DNA of 9,651 nt, taken from positions 1 to 9,651 of the forward strand of contig JAFDJF010000151.1 of NCBI GenBank assembly GCA_019307645.1. Reading direction: 5' to 3'. The translations under genes and the position numbers were made by a program. Shown in pieces: positions 1 through 7,778 of the stretch. How positions within the stretch are numbered: position 1 is the stretch's first letter; every line of letters starts with the position of its first letter. Below the pieces are notes generated by a model, which saw only the letters and a list, made by a program, of their open reading frames with translations, had not been told where the DNA came from and ran no database searches. This stretch comes from Deltaproteobacteria bacterium. GTDB taxonomy: Bacteria > Desulfobacterota > DSM-4660 > Desulfatiglandales > Desulfatiglandaceae.

Positions 1-1970
1 TGGCTAACATCAGCCAAAACACCCTTTCTTTCCACACTAACAACTTTCAGCCTCGCCAGGTATATGTCATTTGCGGAGGGTTCCCATGACACCTCCACCA
101 GTCTTTCCGACTCTGAACTGCGGATGTGACGACATTTCTGGTGATGGATGGTGATGCCGCGCCCCCTTGTTATAAACCCGATGACCTTTTCTCCGGGGAC
201 AGGATGGCAGCAATTAGCAAAACGGACCAGCATATCACTGACACCCTTGACTTTAATGCCGCTTCCGCCTTTCCGGCGCTTCATGCGGCCTACCACCTTG
301 CTCACAATGCCGGATGGTTTTTCATCCCTGATACCCAGTTTGGGCTTCAACCTCCCAATCACCTGCTTTGCAGAGACCTTGCCCAAACCAATCTGAGCGA
401 CCAGATCTTCAACCGAATGAAAGGAAAATTCCTTTGCAACGGCTGAAAGTTGCTCACTTTTCAAGATATTTGGCAGCGTCAAATTGGCCTTTGGAAGGGC
501 CTTTTCCAGGATGTCCCTGCCCAGGCTAAGGCTTTCATCTCTTACCTGACTGTTTATCCACTGCCTGATCTTCGTTCTTGCCTTGGATGTCTGAACAAAT
601 TCCAGCCAGTTCTTTCTTGGATTCTGCTTAGGAGAAGTCATGATGTCTACGATGTCTCCGGTTTTTAACTGATACCGGAGAGGTACCATCTTTCCATTGA
701 CCATAGCCCCCATGCACTTCTCCCCGACCTCCGAGTGAATGGCATAGGCAAAATCAACAGGCGTCGATCCTTTCGGGAACTCCTTCACTTCACCCCGGGG
801 AGTAAACACATAAACCTCGTTCGGGAAGAGGTCCATCCGGACGGTTTCTAAAAATTCCACAGGATCCTTCAGACTCTTCTGCCATTCCAGGAGTTGTTGA
901 AGCCATCCAAACTGTTTTTCGTCAATTTTGTCTGCAGTTCCTTCCTTATATTTCCAGTGTGCTGCAATACCTGCTTCTGCAACCCGGTCCATACCCCAGG
1001 TCCGGATCTGCACCTCCATCCTTTGGCCCCAGGGAGTGATCACCGTGGTGTGAAGTGCCTGATACATGTTTGCCTTTGGAACAGAGATATAATCTTTAAA
1101 CCTCCCCTGGACCGGCTTCCACATGGAATGAATATGTCCTAAGGCCTCGTAGCATTCTTTTATGGAATCGACGATAACCCTGAACGCCAGGATATCGTAC
1201 ACCTGATTGACAGCAAGGTTCTGGTCCAGCATCTTTTTATAGATACTGTAGAAATGCTTGGGTCTGCCTTTGATCGTGGCCTGGATACCCACCTCTGCCA
1301 GCTTTTCGGCAAGCGTTTCAGTCACTTCCAATATGAATTTTTCACTTTCACCCCTTCTGTGTGCTGCTTCGGTCTTGATCTTCTCGTAGATCTCATGCTC
1401 GAGATAATACAGGCTGAGATCCTCCAGGCTGGCTTTGACCCAATTGATACCCATCCTTCCGGCCAGAGGCGCGTATATGTCCAGGGTTTCTCTGGAAATC
1501 CGCCTCTGCTTTTCAAGCGGCTGAAAACCAAGGGTCCTCATGTTATGGAGACGGTCAGCCAGTTTGACGAGGATCACACGAATATCAGAAGACATGGCAA
1601 GGATCATCTTGCGAACACTTTCAGCCTGGCGCTGTCTGTCACTCGAAAACTGCATCTTACTGATCTTTGTTACCCCATCCACGATATTGGCTGTTTCGCT
1701 TCCAAACAGTTTCCTTATTTCATCCAGCTGAGCACCGGTGTCCTCAAGCACATCATGGAGCAAACCCGCCACGATACAGACAACGTCCATCTGCAGTTGT
1801 GCGAGGATAAAGGCCGCCTCCAGGGGATGGGAAAGATAGGACTCACCTGAAAGACGGATCTGCCCCTGATGCACCTTGGCCGAATATACATAGGCCTTCT
1901 CAACCAGCCCGATATTGGCCTTCGGGTGATAAGTGAGGATCTTGGAAGTTATGTCATTTAAGCGAATCAT
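1..1970 (-). CDS. rel: Bifunctional (p)ppGpp synthetase/hydrolase (RelA/SpoT family), 3' end cut by window edge
   Basis: This gene makes and degrades the stringent-response alarmone (p)ppGpp from GTP/GDP and ATP in the cytoplasm. Reading the minus strand from ATG at 1970 gives 656 uninterrupted codons that run off the left edge; full-length relatives are about 720 residues, so roughly 60 are missing. The HD hydrolase domain is intact: H48, LLHDVLEDT at 70-78 (H72, D73, E76, D77) and ADRLHNMRT at 138-146. The synthetase domain shows [13 protein letters not shown] at 235-247, RFKD at 290-293, YQALHTT at 303-309 and EVQIRT at 319-324. RFKD matches the RXKD signature of bifunctional enzymes rather than the EXDD of RelA. 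A TGS domain covers about 382-445, a Cys/His-rich zinc-finger-like segment about 578-613 (CCHP at 587-590), and the ACT domain has just begun at the edge. The start overlaps proS by 17 bp, and an in-frame TGA lies 12 bases upstream, so no earlier start is possible. The ribosome binding site is weak. Confidence 0.95.
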   Translation of the reverse strand, partial: MIRLNDITSKILTYHPKANIGLVEKAYVYSAKVHQGQIRLSGESYLSHPLEAAFILAQLQMDVVCIVAGLLHDVLEDTGAQLDEIRKLFGSETANIVDGVTKISKMQFSSDRQRQAESVRKMILAMSSDIRVILVKLADRLHNMRTLGFQPLEKQRRISRETLDIYAPLAGRMGINWVKASLEDLSLYYLEHEIYEKIKTEAAHRRGESEKFILEVTETLAEKLAEVGIQATIKGRPKHFYSIYKKMLDQNLAVNQVYDILAFRVIVDSIKECYEALGHIHSMWKPVQGRFKDYISVPKANMYQALHTTVITPWGQRMEVQIRTWGMDRVAEAGIAAHWKYKEGTADKIDEKQFGWLQQLLEWQKSLKDPVEFLETVRMDLFPNEVYVFTPRGEVKEFPKGSTPVDFAYAIHSEVGEKCMGAMVNGKMVPLRYQLKTGDIVDIMTSPKQNPRKNWLEFVQTSKARTKIRQWINSQVRDESLSLGRDILEKALPKANLTLPNILKSEQLSAVAKEFSFHSVEDLVAQIGLGKVSAKQVIGRLKPKLGIRDEKPSGIVSKVVGRMKRRKGGSGIKVKGVSDMLVRFANCCHPVPGEKVIGFITRGRGITIHHQKCRHIRSSESERLVEVSWEPSANDIYLARLKVVSVERKGVLADVS

Positions 1971-3681
1971 AGAGGTCTTTCACTTTTTCCCGGATTACGG
2001 CGGCAGCGTCCTTGACGGGTATATTCACACTCTCAGATTCAGCGCGCACTTTCAGTTCCACCTGTCCATTTTTGACGCCCCTGAGTCCAGCAGTTACACG
2101 GACAGGGATGCCGAGGAGATCCGCATCATTAAATTTTATACCTGCCCGCCCCTCCCTGTCATCCAACAGGACGTCTATACCGTAATCACACAGCTCTCTG
2201 TAGATTGTTTCTGCTGTCTCCACAACAGATGGTTCATGCATCTGCAGAGGCAGGATAGTCACCTCAAAAGGGGCAATGGGGGCGGGAAAAATAATTCCGT
2301 CCTTGTCGTGGTTCTGTTCGATGGCCGCTGCCACGGTTCTTCCGACGCCAATGCCATAACATCCCATAATTATAGGTTTTTCTTTTCCTGCCTCATCAAG
2401 AAACGTTGCGTTTAAAGCTTCACTGTATTTTGTGCCAAGCTTAAAGATATGCCCCACCTCAATGCCCTTTCCAAACCGAATCTCCCCGCCGCATCTGGGG
2501 CATGTATCTTTATCCGTGATGATACGCAAATCGCCAAACTGATTCACCTTAAAATCCCTGTCCAGGTTGACATTTTTCAAATGCAGGTCCTCTTTGTTTC
2601 CGCCTGTGACACAGTTTTTCATGCCTTTCACGGAATGGTCGGCAACAATCCGGACCTTGAGGCCAACGGGCCCTGCAAAACCCACGGGAGCGCCGGTTGT
2701 CTCCGCCACAAGGCCTGCGTCTGCCAGCTCGACCACCTGTGCGCCAAGAAAACTTTTGAGTTTTGCCTCGTTTATTTCATGGTCACCTCTTACAAGGGCT
2801 GCAACCCCTTCTCCGTCTGCCAAAAAGATGAGGGTCTTGATGAGCTTTTCCGGTGAAATGGACAGAAATGCGGTCACCTCTTCCACGGTTTTTATGTCCG
2901 GAGTATCCACCTCCTCAATGGAATTCATGTCAGCGCTTTCAGTTTCAGACAGGCCGCCAGGCATCTTCACCTCTGCCCTTTCCAGGTTGGCCGCATAATC
3001 ACACAACTGACAATTGACGATCTGATCCTCTCCGGTTTCAGCCAACACCATGAACTCATGGGAAAAACTTCCGCCAATAGTCCCGGTGTCTGCCTCCACG
3101 GCCCTGAATTTCAGACCGCACCTCTGAAATATCCTGGTGTAGGCGTCATGCATGGCCTCATAGCTTTTATGGGCACTTTCTTCCACTATGTCAAAACTGT
3201 ACGCGTCCTTCATGATGAATTCACGGCCGCGCATAAGCCCGAACCTGGGTCGTATTTCGTCCCTGAATTTGGTCTGAATCTGATAGAAGTTGACCGGCAT
3301 CTGCTTATAGGAGTGGATCTCCTTTCTCACCAGATCGGTGATGACCTCTTCGTGGGTGGGTCCGAGACAGGCATCCCGGTTGTGGCGGTCTTTGAATCTC
3401 AGGAGTTCACGGCCGTAATAATCCCATCTGCCGCTTTCCTCCCAAAGTTCCCCCGGCTGAACGGCAGGCATCAGAATCTCTATTGCGCCTGCCCGGTTCA
3501 TCTCTTCTCTGATGATGTTCTCCACTTTCCTGATGGATTTCAGCCCTGCCGGAAGATAGGTGTAGATTCCGGATGTCAGTTTTCTTATCATGCCTGCCCT
3601 GAGCATCAACTGATGGCTGATTACCTCAGCGTCCGCAGGGACCTCCTTGTATGTGGGTATGAAGTATTTGGAAAATCGCAT
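1954..3681 (-). CDS. proS: Prolyl-tRNA synthetase, bacterial type with editing domain
   Basis: This cytoplasmic class II synthetase charges tRNA-Pro with proline. The 575 residues match the usual bacterial length of about 570. Motif 1 lies around 45-75 ([11 protein letters not shown] just before it at 36-46), motif 2 at about 139-162 ([10 protein letters not shown], then MKDAYSF), and motif 3 at 443-449 (GIGVGRT). Between motifs 2 and 3, roughly 228-390, sits the inserted YbaK-like domain that in this family removes mischarged Ala-tRNA-Pro; [12 protein letters not shown] at 297-308 and [11 protein letters not shown] at 367-377 belong to it. Two Cys pairs, C224/C227 and C394/C397, flank the insert and may bind zinc, which is inference. 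The anticodon-binding domain fills about 470-565. The start is ATG at 3681, with AAAGGAG 12 bases upstream, a rather long spacing. It lies 98 bp downstream of ispG and overlaps rel, so the three are probably co-transcribed. Confidence 0.97.
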   Translation of the reverse strand: MRFSKYFIPTYKEVPADAEVISHQLMLRAGMIRKLTSGIYTYLPAGLKSIRKVENIIREEMNRAGAIEILMPAVQPGELWEESGRWDYYGRELLRFKDRHNRDACLGPTHEEVITDLVRKEIHSYKQMPVNFYQIQTKFRDEIRPRFGLMRGREFIMKDAYSFDIVEESAHKSYEAMHDAYTRIFQRCGLKFRAVEADTGTIGGSFSHEFMVLAETGEDQIVNCQLCDYAANLERAEVKMPGGLSETESADMNSIEEVDTPDIKTVEEVTAFLSISPEKLIKTLIFLADGEGVAALVRGDHEINEAKLKSFLGAQVVELADAGLVAETTGAPVGFAGPVGLKVRIVADHSVKGMKNCVTGGNKEDLHLKNVNLDRDFKVNQFGDLRIITDKDTCPRCGGEIRFGKGIEVGHIFKLGTKYSEALNATFLDEAGKEKPIIMGCYGIGVGRTVAAAIEQNHDKDGIIFPAPIAPFEVTILPLQMHEPSVVETAETIYRELCDYGIDVLLDDREGRAGIKFNDADLLGIPVRVTAGLRGVKNGQVELKVRAESESVNIPVKDAAAVIREKVKDLYDSLK

Positions 3682-3779
3682 GAGAATTTATAACTCCTTT
3701 CAAAAACCAAAGTTCAAAGTCAAAAAGCCGAAGAGTGTTCCGTGATTAAGTGACCAATGATCAGTAATCAGTACAGTGG
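3682..3779. repeat. ispG-proS spacer with degenerate ATCAGT-like repeats
   Basis: The spacer has two low-complexity parts. About 3701-3732 is a purine-rich run with the variants AAAGTTC and AAAGTC. From 3742 to 3790, running into the ispG stop codon, it consists of degenerate units of the type TGATTA, TGACCA, TGATCA, TAATCA, GTGGTCA and GTGATCA, about 7-9 bases apart, with self-complementary segments (TGACCA at 3751 against TGGTCA at 3777). No T-tailed hairpin is seen, which fits readthrough from ispG into proS. Such repeats are common filler between genes, and no function is claimed. Confidence 0.5.
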
Positions 3780-4868
3780 TCAGTGATCACCCTTTGACCT
3801 TTCGACTTCCAACCTTTTCACTTCATCAATCAACACCTCTGCCAGTTTGTCCTCCGGGACCTTTTTTTCCGGCTCCCCTTTTTTGAACAGGATTCCCTGC
3901 CCCCGGCCCCCTGCAATACCGATGTCGGCCTCTTTGGCCTCACCCGGGCCATTTACCACGCAGCCCATTATGGCCACTTTTGGAGACGCCTCCATATGGG
4001 AAAGCGCCACTTCTACTTTATCAACAAGGCTGAAAAGATCTATCTCGCATCGCCCGCAAGTGGGGCAGGATATGATCTCAGGTCCCCTGTGTCTGATATC
4101 CAGTGCCCTCAGGATCTCATAGGCGACCCGCACTTCATCCACAGGATCCCGGGTCAGAGAAACACGAAATGTATCGCCAATACCTTCTGTCAGCAGATAC
4201 CCGATGCCTATCGTGCTTTTTACCGTACCCGATATAAGCGTCCCCGCCTCAGTCACTCCCAGATGCAAAGGGTAATCCACTTTGTCTGCCAGGAGTTCAT
4301 AGGCCCTGATGGTATCGATTACGTTTGAAGATTTCAATGATATCTTGATCTGGTCAAAGCCTGATTCTTCCAGGAGTCTGACATGTTTCATGGCACTTTC
4401 CACCATGGCTTCAGGCGACGGGCTGCCGTATTTCTGGAGGATCTCTCTTTGCAAAGACCCGGAGTTCACACCGATTCGAATGGGTACATTCGATTCCAGT
4501 GCCCTCGTTACGACTTTATTGATCGCTCTTTGTCCGCCGATATTTCCGGGATTGATTCTCAGGCCGTCCGCACCGGCATCAAGAGCCGCGAGGGCCAGAC
4601 GGTAATCAAAATGGATATCCGCAATGAGTGGTACGTGCGCTTCTTTTTTTATCTCTCTGAAGGCATTAGCCGCCTCCATATCGGGGATAGCCAAACGGAC
4701 TATCTCGCACCCTGCCTCAGACAGTCGATTGATCTGACCCATTGTTGAAGGAATATTCCGGGTATCCGTGTTTGTCATGGACTGAACAGCAATAGGTGCT
4801 CCTGCGCCTATGGGGACACTGCCAACGTCTATACGACGTGTTTTTCTTCTTTTTATTTCCACGGGCAT
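3780..4868 (-). CDS. ispG: 4-hydroxy-3-methylbut-2-enyl diphosphate synthase (IspG/GcpE)
   Basis: IspG catalyses the reductive ring opening of methylerythritol cyclodiphosphate to HMBPP, the penultimate step of the non-mevalonate (MEP) isoprenoid pathway, using a [4Fe-4S] cluster and an external reductant such as ferredoxin or flavodoxin. The 362-residue product has the compact bacterial TIM-barrel plus cluster-domain layout. Barrel motifs include PIAVQSMTNTDT at 25-36, ADIHFDYR at 83-90 and LRINPGNIG at 103-111. The cluster ligands are visible as CPTC at 268-271, C303 in MGCVVNGPGEA, and E310, matching the Cys3Glu arrangement known for the family. The start is ATG at 4868 with AGGAGG eight bases upstream. 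The last residues (GDH and the TGA stop) are encoded by a degenerate repeat that continues into the proS leader. Confidence 0.97.
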   Translation of the reverse strand: MPVEIKRRKTRRIDVGSVPIGAGAPIAVQSMTNTDTRNIPSTMGQINRLSEAGCEIVRLAIPDMEAANAFREIKKEAHVPLIADIHFDYRLALAALDAGADGLRINPGNIGGQRAINKVVTRALESNVPIRIGVNSGSLQREILQKYGSPSPEAMVESAMKHVRLLEESGFDQIKISLKSSNVIDTIRAYELLADKVDYPLHLGVTEAGTLISGTVKSTIGIGYLLTEGIGDTFRVSLTRDPVDEVRVAYEILRALDIRHRGPEIISCPTCGRCEIDLFSLVDKVEVALSHMEASPKVAIMGCVVNGPGEAKEADIGIAGGRGQGILFKKGEPEKKVPEDKLAEVLIDEVKRLEVERSKGDH

Positions 4869-4876
4869 AATTTAGA

Positions 4877-4882
4877 CCTCCT
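4877..4882 (-). promoter_or_regulatory. Strong ribosome binding site of ispG
   Basis: The minus strand reads AGGAGG eight bases before ATG 4868. It sits within five bases of the T tract of the preceding stem-loop, so any readthrough transcript would present this site right beside the hairpin. Confidence 0.75.
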
Positions 4883-4886
4883 CAAG

Positions 4887-4945
4887 AAAAACTAGGAGGC
4901 TGTCCGAGAATAGCAATTTTTCCAAAATCGAGGACAACCTCCTAG
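4887..4945 (-). terminator. Stem-loop with T tract between the phosphofructokinase gene and ispG
   Basis: Two 14-base arms, CTAGGAGGCTGTCC at 4892-4905 and GGACAACCTCCTAG at 4932-4945, pair with a single mismatch around a 26-base loop. Within the loop, ATTTT and AAAAT can form a small inner hairpin. On the minus strand the stem is followed directly by TTTTT then CTT (4891-4884), as in a Rho-independent terminator for the upstream phosphofructokinase gene. The stem is longer and the loop larger than usual, so it may instead be, or derive from, a dispersed palindromic repeat. The ispG ribosome binding site starts only a few bases beyond it. Confidence 0.6.
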
Positions 4946-4978
4946 ACAGAGTGCCGGAACCAGCTTTTACCCGCAAAC

Positions 4979-6151
4979 CTAGTATAAAAACATCGGCTTT
5001 CCAACAACATGCATCACCTTGGGCCGATATTCTTCTACGTCATACAGTTCCCTGACGTCCACTCTTTTCTGACCCGTAGTCATGATGCTCAGCGGGATAT
5101 CCGTGTATATACCTCTGCTCAACGCAACAAGACGGCCAAATGTGCCTTTTAAGAAAAGGTCAATGGCCGTATTTGCGTAGTTAACGGCAACCATGAGATC
5201 CAGTGAATCCGGCGCACCGCTCCTCATCAGATAGGAAAGACTCTGGTTCAGGACATTTTCACCCGTAAGCGCCCTCAGGACAACCCCTGTCTCCTCTCCG
5301 ATACCACCCAGTTTCCTGTGACCATAGGCATCCGCCTCCCCGGACAGAATCATTTCACCACCGATCATTTTGGCCCCTTCTGAAATCGTGATCATTGCAT
5401 AATTCTTTGGATTGGCCGCCTTGTCCTTCATTATCAACTCAGCAAGTTTTTCGGGCTCAAAAGGTACTTCAGAAATAACTGCCCGGTCAACACCGGCCAG
5501 GTAAGCGGCGATCAGGGATGTCTCACCACAGTAACGGCCGAACAATTCGATTACTGCAATCCTTTCATGTGACCCGGTGCAGGTTCTGAGGTCATGTATG
5601 CAATTCACACTCCTTGTGACCGCGGTTGAAAAACCAATACAATAATCCGTGCCAAAGACGTCGTTATCCATGGTTTTGGGAATCGCAATTACGGGGAAGC
5701 CTTCCCTGTGCAACCGTTCTCCAAAACTCAGGGTATTATCTCCTCCAATAGGATTGCTGGCATCAATCCCAAGTTGTTCCAGATTTTTCATAACATGGGC
5801 TGTAAAATCTTTCAGTTCGTCGTCCTTTTTGAACTTTTTTTTCAAAAATTCAGGGGCCTCTTTAAATTTTACTGCGCTTGGGTTGGTTCTGGACGAGTGA
5901 AGATAAGTCCCGCCGGACCTGTCAATGGTACGAACTTGGGCCGGGTCTAACTCTACAATGCAATGGTCCAGAGATTTGAGGCCAGGGTTGTATTCCAGAA
6001 TACCGCCCCATCCCCGTCTGATTCCGAGCACTCTGACGCCCTCACTTGATCCTCGATAAACAAGGGTTTTGATGCAGGCATTAAGACCCGGCACGTCTCC
6101 GCCACCCGTTAAGATGGCGATGGTTGGTTTTTTCTTGGTCTTTTTTCCCAT
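4979..6151 (-). CDS. 6-phosphofructokinase family, probably pyrophosphate-dependent type
   Basis: The product should interconvert fructose 6-phosphate and fructose 1,6-bisphosphate in glycolysis; a PPi-linked enzyme would work reversibly. I chose ATG at 6151 (390 residues) because AGGAGAGG stands just upstream; a TTG at 6169 would extend it by six residues but has no such support. The fold is recognised by [10 protein letters not shown] at 16-25, SSRTNP at 86-91, IGGDNT at 135-140, IPKTMDND at 157-164 (catalytic Asp likely D162), FGRYCGE at 204-210, SEGA at 257-260 and GHRKLGGIG at 277-285. Lys159 before the TxDND motif is typical of PPi-dependent enzymes, where ATP enzymes have Gly. Asn139 stands where ATP enzymes have Gly and PPi enzymes Asp. 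The phosphoryl donor is therefore uncertain. The gene is separated from ispG by a stem-loop and is likely an independent unit. Confidence 0.88.
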   Translation of the reverse strand: MGKKTKKKPTIAILTGGGDVPGLNACIKTLVYRGSSEGVRVLGIRRGWGGILEYNPGLKSLDHCIVELDPAQVRTIDRSGGTYLHSSRTNPSAVKFKEAPEFLKKKFKKDDELKDFTAHVMKNLEQLGIDASNPIGGDNTLSFGERLHREGFPVIAIPKTMDNDVFGTDYCIGFSTAVTRSVNCIHDLRTCTGSHERIAVIELFGRYCGETSLIAAYLAGVDRAVISEVPFEPEKLAELIMKDKAANPKNYAMITISEGAKMIGGEMILSGEADAYGHRKLGGIGEETGVVLRALTGENVLNQSLSYLMRSGAPDSLDLMVAVNYANTAIDLFLKGTFGRLVALSRGIYTDIPLSIMTTGQKRVDVRELYDVEEYRPKVMHVVGKPMFLY

Positions 6152-6156
6152 GTTAT

Positions 6157-6164
6157 CCTCTCCT
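6157..6164 (-). promoter_or_regulatory. Ribosome binding site fixing the phosphofructokinase start
   Basis: The minus strand reads AGGAGAGG, ending five bases before ATG at 6151; its AGGAG core is eight bases away. It lies inside the longer reading frame that begins at TTG 6169, so the ATG is the better start. Confidence 0.75.
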
Positions 6165-6257
6165 GACAAAGTTTATGTAATTGGCAGACAAGACAATTTG
6201 GTATCTATCAGAGGACCTTTATATTCCAGGGCTCTTACAATATCATAATTGACACTA

Positions 6258-6439
6258 AGGGCTCGCGCAAAAATAACTTCACATTTTGACATCTCATCTT
6301 CAGGTCACTCTTGACATATTATGAAGATCAAAAAACCTTGAAATAGTCCACTATTACTGCGCCTTTTACTCTTCATAAATATGTCAATATTAACCCAAAT
6401 CTGAGCGCCAAAATGTGAATTTATTTTTCCGCGAACCCT
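6258..6439. mobile_element. Miniature inverted-repeat element (MITE-like), nearly full palindrome
   Basis: The left arm 6258-6288 and right arm 6409-6439 are inverted copies matching at 28 of 31 bases; they begin AGGGCTCGCG and, read from the other end, AGGGTTCGCG. Inverted similarity continues inward: both arms carry TTGACATATT followed by ATGAAGA (6311-6327 and, inverted, 6387-6370). The exact centre is the hairpin AATAGT-CC-ACTATT at 6342-6355. The whole 182 bp is thus one imperfect palindrome with no coding capacity. ACTA flanks the left end (6254-6257) and recurs two bases beyond the right end (6442-6445), a possible but unproven target duplication. It sits between two divergently transcribed genes and could change their regulation or fold into a long RNA hairpin if transcribed. 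Confidence 0.7.
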
Positions 6440-6474
6440 AAACTAAAAGTTATGAATAGAACATATTGTTCGGG

Positions 6475-6482
6475 AAGGAGGG
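6475..6482 (+). promoter_or_regulatory. Ribosome binding site fixing a TTG start for the aminotransferase
   Basis: AAGGAGGG lies six bases before TTG at 6489. An in-frame TAA at 6483-6485 rules out any earlier start, and the first in-frame ATG (6519) has no comparable site. The unusual TTG start is therefore well supported. Confidence 0.75.
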
Positions 6483-6488
6483 TAAGGC

Positions 6489-7676
6489 TTGGCCGTTTCC
6501 AAAAAAATCCAGGCATCCATGGACAGATCCTCATGGATCAGGAGGATGTTCGAAGAGGGAGAAGAAAGAAAGGCAAAATTCGGCGCTGAGAATGTCTTTG
6601 ACTTCAGTCTTGGGAATCCTAATCTGGAACCGCCTCCCAGGTTCAAACAGGTCCTCGACGAGCTGGCCAATGACCCTTCAGAGGGTCTTCACGCCTATAT
6701 GCCCAATGCCGGCTTTGTGGAAACCAGACAGACGGTTGCCGATTATCTCAGTGGATTTAACAGTTCGACGTTTACTGCTGACGAAATTGTCATGACTGTG
6801 GGGGCGGGAGGAGGCCTCAATGTGGTTTTGAAAACACTCCTCGACCCTGGAGATGAGGTAATTATTCCAAAACCGTATTTTGTGGAATATAATTTCTATT
6901 TGGACAACCACCAGGGAACACCCAGGCTCGTACGCACAAAAAAAGATTTCTCCCTCGACCTTGATGCCCTTGAAGAAGCGCTCAATGAAAAGACAAAGGC
7001 AGTCTTGTTAAACTCTCCGAATAATCCTACGGGAAAGGTCTACCCGGAGGGCGAATTGAATAATCTGGCAGGTCTTCTTTCTCATTACAGCAGAAAATTC
7101 GGGCAACCCATATACCTGATCTCGGATGAACCTTACCGGAAAATCATCTACGACAATATGACAGTCCCGAGTGTTTTTGATGTGTATAATGAAAGCGTTG
7201 TGGTAACGTCTTTTTCTAAAGATCTTTCTCTTCCCGGCGAAAGAATCGGCTATGCTGCTGCACACCCTGACATGTCTGATAAAAACACGATCGTGGCAGG
7301 CATGGTCTTTTGTAACAGGATTCTGGGCTATGTCAATGCTCCGGCTTTCATGCAGAGAGCCATTTCAGCTCTGCTTGAAGAAAGCGTAGAAATTTCCGTT
7401 TACCAGAAAAAAAGGGACACACTTTGTGATGCGCTTGCCTCCTTCGGATATGATTTTGAAACGCCTGAAGGAGCCTTTTATCTGTTCCCAAGAACCCCTG
7501 TTGAGGATGATGTGGACTTTGTGCTGGCACTCCAGGAGGAAAATATTCTTACCGTGCCGGGAAGCGGTTTTGGGGGGCCAGGCCATTTTAGAATCGCCTA
7601 TTGCGTACCGGACGCAGTCATTGAAAGGGCATTGCCGGGATTTGAAAAAGTGTTTGGCAGGTACCTGAAAAAATAA
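6489..7676 (+). CDS. PLP-dependent class I/II aminotransferase (AspB-like)
   Basis: This cytosolic pyridoxal-phosphate enzyme transfers amino groups between an amino acid and a 2-oxo acid; the substrate cannot be read from the sequence. At 395 residues it has the normal length of fold-type I aminotransferases. Visible landmarks are Y70 in the GLHAYMPNAG segment, the cofactor-phosphate region VGAGGGLN at 104-111, NNPTG at 178-182, SDEPY at 212-216 (D213 contacts the PLP nitrogen), SFSK at 241-244 (K244 forms the Schiff base), R252 in GERIGY, and FRIAY at 367-371 (R368 binds the substrate carboxylate). Translation starts at TTG. The gene is divergent from the phosphofructokinase and lies 102 bp upstream of a codirectional NIL-ferredoxin, so the two may share a transcript; a role in amino acid or sulfur metabolism would fit but is inference. 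Confidence 0.93.
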   Translation: MAVSKKIQASMDRSSWIRRMFEEGEERKAKFGAENVFDFSLGNPNLEPPPRFKQVLDELANDPSEGLHAYMPNAGFVETRQTVADYLSGFNSSTFTADEIVMTVGAGGGLNVVLKTLLDPGDEVIIPKPYFVEYNFYLDNHQGTPRLVRTKKDFSLDLDALEEALNEKTKAVLLNSPNNPTGKVYPEGELNNLAGLLSHYSRKFGQPIYLISDEPYRKIIYDNMTVPSVFDVYNESVVVTSFSKDLSLPGERIGYAAAHPDMSDKNTIVAGMVFCNRILGYVNAPAFMQRAISALLEESVEISVYQKKRDTLCDALASFGYDFETPEGAFYLFPRTPVEDDVDFVLALQEENILTVPGSGFGGPGHFRIAYCVPDAVIERALPGFEKVFGRYLKK

Positions 7677-7756
7677 GGCAGCCATTCATGCACTATAGTT
7701 TGCCGCACCTCAAACCCTGAACTTCGTGCCGTATACTGTATACCTTGCACCCGATA

Positions 7757-7770
7757 CCTTTCATGAAAGG
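7757..7770 (+). promoter_or_regulatory. Perfect palindrome overlapping the ferredoxin ribosome binding site
   Basis: CCTTTCATGAAAGG is a 14-base perfect palindrome. Its right half contributes AAAGG of the ribosome binding site AAAGGA (7766-7771), seven bases before ATG 7779. In RNA it could pair only as a tight hairpin (loop of two to four bases) or act as DNA as a dyad operator. A second palindromic box, GTATAC repeated as GTATACTGTATAC, lies at 7731-7743. Whether either is functional is unknown. Confidence 0.35.
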
Positions 7771-7778
7771 AATAAACC

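Larger units (their letters stand above)
6152..6488. other. Divergent intergenic region (337 bp)
   Basis: This gap separates the minus-strand phosphofructokinase gene from the plus-strand aminotransferase gene. It holds the palindromic element (6258-6439), the two ribosome binding sites, and a short inverted repeat GAACA-TAT-TGTTC at 6459-6471 just before the aminotransferase ribosome binding site. Both genes must have promoters here unless the element supplies one. TTGACA boxes occur at 6249-6254 and 6311-6316 (plus) and 6387-6382 (minus), but none has a convincing -10 box at the right distance, so I do not assign promoters. Confidence 0.5.

Noticed and set aside
126..446. 106-codon plus-strand frame near the left edge
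   Set aside because: It is antisense to the C-terminal region of rel, including the CCHP zinc-finger-like motif; not a gene.
1254..1850. 198-codon plus-strand frame
   Set aside because: It lies wholly antisense to the HD and synthetase domains of rel, which carry intact family motifs; the plus-strand product resembles nothing I recognise.
3058..3693. 211-codon plus-strand frame
   Set aside because: It is antisense to the conserved N-terminal half of proS and has no recognisable domain; a shadow frame.
6152..6169. TTG at 6169 as the start of the phosphofructokinase gene
   Set aside because: The strong AGGAGAGG site lies inside this extension and points to ATG 6151; nothing suitable precedes the TTG.
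6311..6334. TTGACA within the palindrome as a -35 promoter box
   Set aside because: No TATAAT-like sequence lies 16-18 bases downstream on either strand, so a promoter cannot be supported.
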